NCBI GenBank assembly: GCA_964036045.1
Contig: OZ038382.1
Coordinates: 136,561,251 to 136,625,250 of the forward strand
Origin: Eutreptiella sp. 'Long Island Sound 2002'
Lineage: Eukaryota; Euglenozoa; Euglenophyceae; Eutreptiales; Eutreptiaceae
Direction: 5' to 3'
DNA: 64,000 nucleotides
How positions within the stretch are numbered: the stretch's first letter is position 1; each line of letters opens with the position of its first letter. The position numbers and the translations under genes are program-made. Positions 56,955 to 64,000 of the stretch are shown in pieces. The notes under the pieces were generated by a model. That model worked only from the letters and a program-made list of their open reading frames with translations, had not been told where the DNA came from and made no database searches.

Positions 56955-59900
56955 AAGAAAGATGTCCTTGAATTATGCCCTAGGTCTTTTGATGTATTCC
57001 TGCAAGTTGGTTTTGTAGTGGAAAACCCCAAACCAAAGCAGCAAGTAGAGCAAGGACTGAATATGGATCGAATCAATGAAATCAATGATTGGTTTTGGAA
57101 TCCAGTGTAACACAGAAGGGCTGCAGATATACAAAGCAGGTTTATGAACATAGATTCAATCACAAATGAATAATGCAAAAGGTTTTATATGAAAATTGGT
57201 CAGACTCTAGCCTCAGTGGTTGCAATAGGCACTTCATGTGCACTCTTTTGGGTGAAATGGTGCTGGTTAGGACTGAGGGGCATAGATGTCAGGACCACAC
57301 AGAAAATGACTTGGCCAAGCAACTGAATTCAGAAACAGTTACAAAGTAGGACCACAATAAGTGGTAGATTCAATTGAGTATAGGGGTCTTGGGGTGGGAG
57401 ACCACTTAGGCTTAACCTCCAAGGCCCACAAGCATGGAATGCCTGGTTTATTTTGGTATGACCTCCATGAAGGAAGGTACCTCCGCTCAGTTGAGTGGTA
57501 GGGGTGAACTTCATGGGGGAGGCTAGGGTCTCAACCCTAGTTACCTTGAGAAAGTGTACTTTAGGCCACAAAAGAGAGATAAAAACACTTAAGTTTGTCT
57601 CAGCATCAACAAAGGGTTTTAAGGGGGGGCTTAGCCTGGATCAAGCCCTCCAAGAAAGACATGGCAGTGACTTTTTCTTACTCCCCCCTGGAGTACTAGT
57701 TAGCTAAGCTAGTAGGACCAAGGAAAAAGGCTCAAATATTCCCAAAATCACCTCAAAAAAATGCATAAAACTTACCAAAAACATCCTCATCACTTCATAG
57801 AAGCCTATCACACTGTAGGGACCCTTGAAAAACAGTGTAATGTACCGTGAATGATGTCCCTTCGAAGGGGCATTCCTCAAAAGTCGCCGGCGTGCGGCGA
57901 AAACTTTTGGAAAAAGTGTGGGGGCAGTGGGAATTGAACCCAGGACTCCCTGTCCAGAGCACATGTGTCTGTCCACTAGGGTACAGCCGAACGCTCTAAT
58001 GCGGACGGTTACCGCCGTATAAACAGCGTTTTAGTAAACGTCCTGACCAAGGGCCAGGGCGGAGCAATACTCCCAACGGAGGACACAAACCCCCAGGAGC
58101 TGAAAAAAATAGAAAATGGAACCAGCAGGGAGTGATTCCTGCGGTTTTGCGGAAGGGGCTGCGATTTAGCAAGTGAAATCGTTGAAAATCGACGAAACCA
58201 CGCGGGAAATCGTCATTTTTACACATAACTTAAAGTCGCAGACAAGCGCAAACGAAGCGGACGCCAAGAAAAGGGTTGCGCTAGCGAAATCGGCATTTGG
58301 AAAAGAAGGTATGTGCCGTAGTTTTTAAAGTTTTCAAAGAAAATTTTTGCACAGTTGCATCAAAATTTTTATAAACTTTAGAGTAAAGTATTCACAAGTA
58401 GCCCGCACCACAGAGCAGTTCAACAACCCGTCTCTCAGGTATGTCTGTGTCACTTCACACTCACGCATTGCGTTCGTGTTGGTTGCTCCGTCAAAACGTT
58501 AGGGTTGTTAACGCTGTGCTCGTTGGGGGGTCGGGTGTTCATCTCGCGTGCTCTGCACAGGTGAAAGCAGGAGTGAAAGGTATGTGATGCGAATGGAGCG
58601 CGCAGCGCGTATGTAGGGTTAGAATATGCGCTGTGCTCGCGATGCATGTGCTTAATCTAGGCATCCACACGCTGTATCGCTTCACCTGTATCCCTAATCC
58701 ACCCTTGTTTCTTTTCTCACAGGTTAGCGTTTGTACGTGTGCGGCCGTAGCGTTCAAGATGAGTTGCTTAAAACGCTTAGGTTTGTTTTGTGTTCGTTTT
58801 CAATGCGGCATTCACACGATGCATGGTAAGTAAGGTAGGTTAGCCCAGGAGGAGCTCACCTCCTGGTTGAGTCTGTGGTCAAGCCTCCCTTCCCTGCGTG
58901 CTCATGATGCATCAAAGGGTAGGCCACGCGAATTGCGCACGGTAAACCTTGTTTAGGCTACCCAGGGGCTCCTCGGTACGTTCTTTAAGAGAACCTGAGG
59001 AGTCCCTTAACGCTTGCTTGCTTGATAAGGGTAGCTGCTCCATGCAGCGTGTTTGCGGACAGCGTATTATAGGGCACACTGAGAAGGGTATAATACCTGG
59101 AGTGTGCCTTGGTTCCTCCGCCGCAAACGCCCTTTCATTTGCCTTTGTTTTACAGGTGGGCAGGTAGGGTGAGTGGTGCAGCAGCATTTTTTTTTTTATG
59201 CCCTGCTAAACAGGGGCGCAGATCACACAAACAAGTAACTCCGCTCCGCCTGTGGCAGAGCAGGGAGTCCGACTTCCTCGACATCTGCGCCTTGCACACG
59301 AGAGCACTCCTTCCCTCTAAGCCCTTGCAGGGGAAACGCGTGGTGGCGTCCCCTGTGAGGCCACAGTTGCTTAGCACCGCTGTGTTCTCTTGTCATTTCA
59401 CAGGTGGGTCGCTAGGACCCTCGAGAACTTTCTCTTCGCAACGCCAAGTAGAGTGTGCGTGTAGGAGTGGTAGTCCTGCGTGGGGGCTAGAGCCAGTTGC
59501 CCAGCGCTCGCCCACCAGGATGGTGCCACTGTAGGGTGTGTAGGACCTGTAGGGGGCGTGTCACTGTCCCACCCTTTTCCTGCAATTTTAGCTGGGTTGG
59601 TGGGCTGTGACAGTGGGTTAGGTTAGTGTTTTTGGCCACATAGCAAACAGGCGTTTTGCATGCCTTCATAGCTTTTGGCCACCCCTCCCTGTAGTAGTCA
59701 GGTAGGTAGGAAAAACAATACCTGGACTAACACTCTGGGTATTCCCCCAAGGTTTTGCGCCAGCACAGAAATTGGGCGCATAGGGGAGGGGAGACCCGGG
59801 GCGTACCCCGTGGCATCAATAAGCCAACCCTCCGGGTTTAGCAAGGGCGCAGACTTGGGTATAATTAGGACACCACTTCTGCGGCTTGCTCTTAGGACCT

Positions 59901-60120
59901 TAGGACTAGCACACTCACACATACGTCATGGCAAGTAAGGGTAAGGTAAACCCAGAAAGGAAGGGTAGAACCCCATGGGTCTGGACCAGTCAGGGGTCCT
60001 AACTGTGGGCTCGCTTGTCCCCAAGGAGGGAAGACACACCTTGCCTCATAACACCTTGCTTGTCATTCCCCCCTGGTGTAGAAAGCCACCGTTCTTCGTT
60101 GGCTCACCAAGGTCATTACA
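56955..60120 (-). repeat. Long LTR-like repeat, copy B
   Basis: It is collinear with 45855-49250 in orientation and block order. In minus sense a start near 60120 would read TGTAATGACC. It lies between the R7 Pol stop (60270) and the R6 Gag start, so it could serve as R7's 3' LTR and R6's 5' LTR at once. Similarity may reach about 60240 with a gap, so the upper limit is uncertain. No genes inside are supported. Confidence 0.55.
57921..57989 (-). promoter_or_regulatory. tRNA-like segment with Pol III A/B boxes, in copy B
   Basis: On the minus strand TGTACCCTAGTGGAC (57971-57985) and GGGTTCAATTCCC (57929-57941) match the A- and B-box pattern and spacing. A T-arm-like hairpin TGGG/CCCA surrounds the B box. 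It is at the position equivalent to 47000-47066 in copy A, though the sequence between the boxes differs. Confidence 0.5.
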
Positions 60121-60269
60121 TTAGGGCAGTACCCATGCAACACATGGTCAACAAGGCAAACACTCGCTGGGTGGCTGCAATCTTGATAAGCGGCCACCTG
60201 GCTCACGCTGGCTACCATAGGCATGGGTCTGCAGGGCACAGGCAGGGTCAGTTGACTGACACAGGGTAA
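60121..60269 (-). other. R7 3' untranslated stretch
   Basis: Sequence between the Pol stop and the LTR-like copy B; no frame and no clear polypurine tract. Confidence 0.4.
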
Positions 60270-63200
60270 TTAGTTTCGCTTCTTACGCTGGGACATAGTC
60301 TCAGCACGGGTTAGGAGCTGCCCCTCGTTGTTCTCAACGAGGTAAGTGCGGAAGATGGGGTTGATACTCCCATCTGGTTGTATGAAGGCTGACATAGGTT
60401 CCCAGGTCGCCTCGGACAACCCATAGCCATCCCACAGGGTAAGGAATTTCCAGCCCTGTTTATACTCGTGGCGAGCAATACCTGCAACCACGTAGTAACC
60501 ATCGACTGCCATCTCATCGGCGGTCATCTCTTCGAGTTCGTCTGCCTCCTCTGGACTGGCAGCGTTCTCTAGGTCTATACGTTCAATCTCACTGTCGCTG
60601 AGGCGCCACTCATCCCAAGACAAGTCGTCAGGGGAGTGATAGTGCCTCAGCTGCTTAGGAGCGCATAGCAGTTCACCACCTAGACGTGGACTGCACCTGA
60701 CATGGATCCTGGATCCATCTATCCTGATGATACGATAGGGTCCAAAGTAAGGGTCCTGTAGGCAGTTACGTGGCCAGGAGGGTAGGCGTGAATGGTGTAC
60801 CAAAACAAGGTCACCAACCTTGAAGCTGGCAGGTCGCCGTAGGCGGTTCCGTCGGCTCTGTTCACGGTCACGAATGTGCCTCAGGTTAGTACCAGCCTGG
60901 TTAGCCAGCGACTGCTTGTGTTCTAGCCAATCTCCTACAGGGCTCTTGAAGTCCTCAGGAAAGGGGGTTTTGAAGAACCAAGCAGGTCGTCCTCCATGGA
61001 ACAGTTCGTGGGGGGTGAAACCCGTAGAAGAGCTCCGCTGTGAGTTCATGGACAGGACTGCCCAGGGCACTAGGCGTACCCAGTCCTTGGTGCGCTCCTG
61101 TTTCATCAGGATTCTTAAGTTTTGCTCCACCACACGGTTCTGTCTCTCACAGAGAGGGTTAGACGTGTGGGTGTAGGGCACACCTGTGGTTACCTCCACG
61201 TTGAGGGCATTTAGCACTCGTTTGTACCACCCAGTGTCACTGCGGATGCGTACATCTTCATCAGAGTGCACCTGTTTAGGTGCTCCATAGGGTTCGAACC
61301 ATTGTTCGACCAACATTTTCACAGTCTGTTCACCTGTGATTTTCTTATTGCAGGGGAACACACGGGTGAAGCGAGATAGACCACAGGTGACCACGAGGCA
61401 ACTATCATAGCCGCCAAAGCGTGGTAGGCCGTGGATGTAATCCACGTAGAGAAGAGAGTTAGCACAATAGGGTATGGGTAAGCTGGAGATCAGACCCCTA
61501 TCCCTACTGTCGCTCTGCTTGCTGGCATGACAGCCACAAGCATCCACAATGGTCTGCATACGCGACCTCAGTTCAGTCAGGGTTAGACTGGAGTAGAAAC
61601 ATTCACGGAAGAAGTCCACTGAGCGATTAGCGCCAGTGTGACCGGAACTGAGATGGGACCACTGTAGGCACCCATCTAGTCGTGCCTCAGGCACCACAAT
61701 TCGGTCCTCGTAGAAGAGGTACTGATTGTTTTTATACCACTGGTGCCCGTCAATGACACGGGGTTCGAGACCAGTGTTGAGGGTTTGGAGAATTTCTTCA
61801 TACTCTGACTGATAGTCGGTTAGACTCCAACCCTCCAGGATTCCAGCAGTGCGCATGGACAGGTCAAGCTGGACATCCATACGCTGGAAAGCCTCTTTGG
61901 CGAGCGCCTCAGAGCTCTCACCAATCAGCGCATCGAAGTTGTTGCGCGATATATAGTCAGACAGTTCATTCTTAATACCGGGGATATGATGCACTGTCAG
62001 CCTGAACTGGCTCAGGTAAGTCCACCACCGTTTTAGCTTCGCTTTCTCTGGTGGTGGGCCCTTCTGAAATGACTTCACAGGCTCCTGGTCACACAGCCAG
62101 ACAATAGGGTTAGACCCCAGGAGTCGGGATTGTGAAGATAGCACCAACATACCGGCCAGGAGTTCCTGGTCATAGGTGCTGTAGTTGGAACGCGCTTGGT
62201 TCCACTTCCAATTCCAGTGTCCCAGTGGCACCAGTCGCCACTCACTGGTAGGATAGTCGTGTTTCAACGAACCATCACGGTTCAGTCCAGTAGTACGATA
62301 ATGGCAGTGGGTTAGCTCAGCGGGGTTAAGCTCCTGCCATTGATAGATCGTACCTCCCCCCCCTACATCACTGGCATCAGTGATCAGGACTATCTCGCCC
62401 TCGGGGCGGGGAACTCCCAGGCAGTTGGAGGAGGCAATCTTCTTCTTCAACTCCTGGAAACACTCTTCCTCTCTGGAGGTCCACCTCCAGGGAGTAGTTT
62501 TCTTGATTAGGTCAGTGAGGGGTGCAGAGGAGTAAGTAAAATTGTGGATGTGACGCCGATAGAAATTACAGGCGCCCACAAAACTCCTCACATCGTGTAG
62601 ACCCTTCTTAGGGTCATCGCGAATCTGCATGTCCTGTAGGGGCTGCATCTTAGACGCGGCTGGTTTCCACCAGCCATACCCCACGTCGAAACCCAAATAC
62701 TCCATCTCCTCTTTCATGAACTCACATTTTTCGAGTTTGATTCGGAGATGGTTTTCTTGACAAACAGTGAAGAATTCACGTAGGAGAAGGACATGGTCCT
62801 CTTTGGTATTAGTACCCAAACTCACATCGTCGATGTGAGCCTCCATTTCTGCACCCCGAGAAATCAACTCTTGTACTAGAGGCCTGCGCCTCAGTATGTA
62901 CAAAATTTTGTTCATAAGCTCCTGGAAGAGCGCTGGGGCGTTAGCCACCCCGAAAGGCATAACCTTCCACTTGAAGACACGACCCTTAGGGGTTATAAAG
63001 GCAAGCAGCTCCTGAGCTGCGGCGGTTAGGTCAACCTGCCAGAAACCAGAGCGTTTGTCCATTTTGGTCTTATACCTACATTTGGCAATACGCTCCAGGG
63101 TGTTTTCCATGTTAGGAATACTCCCTGAGTGGTTCTGGGTTTTCTTGTTGACCTCACCATAGTCTACAACAAGACGTAGAGCAGTCGACCCTGGTTTAGC

Positions 63201-64000
63201 AACAAGGAAACAGGGGCTGCAGTGATGGGGATAGTCCCCATGTTTGTACTCTTCAACGAGGCCAGCATCAATGCATTCTTGGATCTGGCGCTCGATTTCT
63301 TCAACCTGTTCCTGTGGAGCGGGATAGGGACGACGCCTCACTCGCGTCTTTTCAAATTCTGGTTTCAATTTCAGGTCCATCTGGACCAGTTTTTTGCAAG
63401 ATAGGGGAGGCGGCAAGGCGCCGAACACCTCCTCATATGTTATCAGCAGTTTCTTCAGGCGGGGGTCAAGGTTAAGACTCTCGACTTTCTGAAGGAAATC
63501 CTCCTCAGCATGGAGATTGCTTTTTCCATGTTCTTTCTTTTTATGCCGATCAGCAGTTTCGGCAGGTACAGTACCATCGTCCCACTCAGGGGGACATTGC
63601 TGCCCATAGTGTAGAGAGTACACTAGAGGTATCTCAGGATCAGGCAGCGTATAGGACTCATCGTCCTCCTCAGACCAGATGGAGTATTTCCAGGTCTGTC
63701 TGAGGTATTGCAGCCGCTCTTGGCGCTCAATACCTTCGGCCTTCAGGTACAACAGCCGTCGGAGTTCTTGCGTGTCAAGCTCAGACAAGGGCATGTTATT
63801 AGCAGCAGGCCGTGCCAGAGCATCAGTACTCCGGGCCACGGGTTCGCCTGTGTGCACAGGCTGCATGTGTAGCACTGGTTTCCCAACAGAGGAAGCGGGT
63901 TCAGAGGTTGACTCTAGATCTACCTCCTCTAGCAACAGCTGGGCCAGGAAAGCACTATGTTTTAGGTCAACACAGCTGGGATCAACAGAGGGAATAGTGC
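60270..64000 (-). CDS. pol: R7 Pol: reverse transcriptase, RNase H, integrase, chromodomain; 5' end beyond window
   Basis: One frame is open from the right edge to the stop at 60270; the first listed start (63935, TTG) is not real, since the frame continues upstream to 64000. Reverse transcriptase has KMDKRSGFWQVDL and an intact AHIDDVS box (62826-62837). RNase H has LITDASDVGGGG (about 62385). Integrase has SGHTG and CGCH (an unusual CxC where CX2C is expected), then DDE residues in YVDYIHG (about 61437), HSDEDVRI (about 61255) and NPLCERQNR (about 61155). A GPYRIIRIDG segment precedes a C-terminal chromodomain-like fold (60300-60490: FLTLWDGYGLSEATWEPMS). This is a Ty3/gypsy chromovirus-type enzyme of a different lineage from R2 and R4. 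No stop or frameshift is seen. Gag and protease would lie to the right of the window. Confidence 0.92.
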   Translation of the reverse strand, partial: TIPSVDPSCVDLKHSAFLAQLLLEEVDLESTSEPASSVGKPVLHMQPVHTGEPVARSTDALARPAANNMPLSELDTQELRRLLYLKAEGIERQERLQYLRQTWKYSIWSEEDDESYTLPDPEIPLVYSLHYGQQCPPEWDDGTVPAETADRHKKKEHGKSNLHAEEDFLQKVESLNLDPRLKKLLITYEEVFGALPPPLSCKKLVQMDLKLKPEFEKTRVRRRPYPAPQEQVEEIERQIQECIDAGLVEEYKHGDYPHHCSPCFLVAKPGSTALRLVVDYGEVNKKTQNHSGSIPNMENTLERIAKCRYKTKMDKRSGFWQVDLTAAAQELLAFITPKGRVFKWKVMPFGVANAPALFQELMNKILYILRRRPLVQELISRGAEMEAHIDDVSLGTNTKEDHVLLLREFFTVCQENHLRIKLEKCEFMKEEMEYLGFDVGYGWWKPAASKMQPLQDMQIRDDPKKGLHDVRSFVGACNFYRRHIHNFTYSSAPLTDLIKKTTPWRWTSREEECFQELKKKIASSNCLGVPRPEGEIVLITDASDVGGGGTIYQWQELNPAELTHCHYRTTGLNRDGSLKHDYPTSEWRLVPLGHWNWKWNQARSNYSTYDQELLAGMLVLSSQSRLLGSNPIVWLCDQEPVKSFQKGPPPEKAKLKRWWTYLSQFRLTVHHIPGIKNELSDYISRNNFDALIGESSEALAKEAFQRMDVQLDLSMRTAGILEGWSLTDYQSEYEEILQTLNTGLEPRVIDGHQWYKNNQYLFYEDRIVVPEARLDGCLQWSHLSSGHTGANRSVDFFRECFYSSLTLTELRSRMQTIVDACGCHASKQSDSRDRGLISSLPIPYCANSLLYVDYIHGLPRFGGYDSCLVVTCGLSRFTRVFPCNKKITGEQTVKMLVEQWFEPYGAPKQVHSDEDVRIRSDTGWYKRVLNALNVEVTTGVPYTHTSNPLCERQNRVVEQNLRILMKQERTKDWVRLVPWAVLSMNSQRSSSTGFTPHELFHGGRPAWFFKTPFPEDFKSPVGDWLEHKQSLANQAGTNLRHIRDREQSRRNRLRRPASFKVGDLVLVHHSRLPSWPRNCLQDPYFGPYRIIRIDGSRIHVRCSPRLGGELLCAPKQLRHYHSPDDLSWDEWRLSDSEIERIDLENAASPEEADELEEMTADEMAVDGYYVVAGIARHEYKQGWKFLTLWDGYGLSEATWEPMSAFIQPDGSINPIFRTYLVENNEGQLLTRAETMSQRKKRN

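Overview
The window is almost wholly transposable elements, many nested or joined. I found no convincing host gene, rRNA or complete tRNA gene. LTR retrotransposons with chromodomain-bearing Ty3/gypsy Pol proteins, a truncated non-LTR element, a MITE and patchwork base composition (GC-rich Gag regions beside AT-rich LTRs) indicate a large, repeat-rich eukaryotic nuclear genome. The style of the Pol proteins suggests an alga or protist (a dinoflagellate or a streptophyte green alga would fit), but that is inference from family resemblance and is not proven here.

Layout, left to right. R1 (1-5542, minus strand): a GC-rich Gag-like frame runs off the left edge, preceded by a leader and a 2.27-kb LTR (3269-5542). 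A second, nearly identical LTR lies inverted at 6219-8497, so 3269-8497 is a giant inverted repeat around a 0.68-kb spacer. R2 (8500-20710, plus strand): a chromovirus with a 5'-truncated LTR, Gag, protease and Pol in one reading frame broken by in-frame stops, and a 3' LTR. R3 (20739-25879, minus strand): a decayed Gag-protease region split by a 1.23-kb LINE-like insertion with a 17-bp target duplication. R4 (25880-36137, minus strand): the best element, with two 274-bp LTRs, a perfect 5-bp target duplication, a probable primer-binding site, separate Gag, protease and Pol frames, and a large unrecognised accessory frame (ORF3) beyond Pol. It is inserted in the upstream flank of R3.

R5 (37161-39501) is a short non-autonomous LTR element with 401-bp LTRs. 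From 39.5 to 45.9 kb there are only diverged repeats and short inverted or tandem motifs. Two related sequences of about 3.2-3.4 kb (about 45.9-49.25 and 57.0-60.1 kb) look like long LTRs. They flank a GC-rich, frameshifted Gag-like region (R6, minus strand) that carries a 439-bp MITE and has no Pol. The right-hand LTR abuts the 3' end of a minus-strand Ty3/gypsy Pol (R7, 60270-64000), which runs off the right edge.

How the parts work together: R4 and R7 have intact-looking reverse transcriptase, RNase H and integrase motifs and could have supplied enzymes. R2 is probably dead, with several stops and an Asn in its catalytic YxDD box. R5 and R6 would need enzymes in trans. Nesting order reads as R3 first, then the LINE and R4 inserted into it. 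R2's order relative to R1 is unclear because the junction at 8498-8500 is not a clean insertion.
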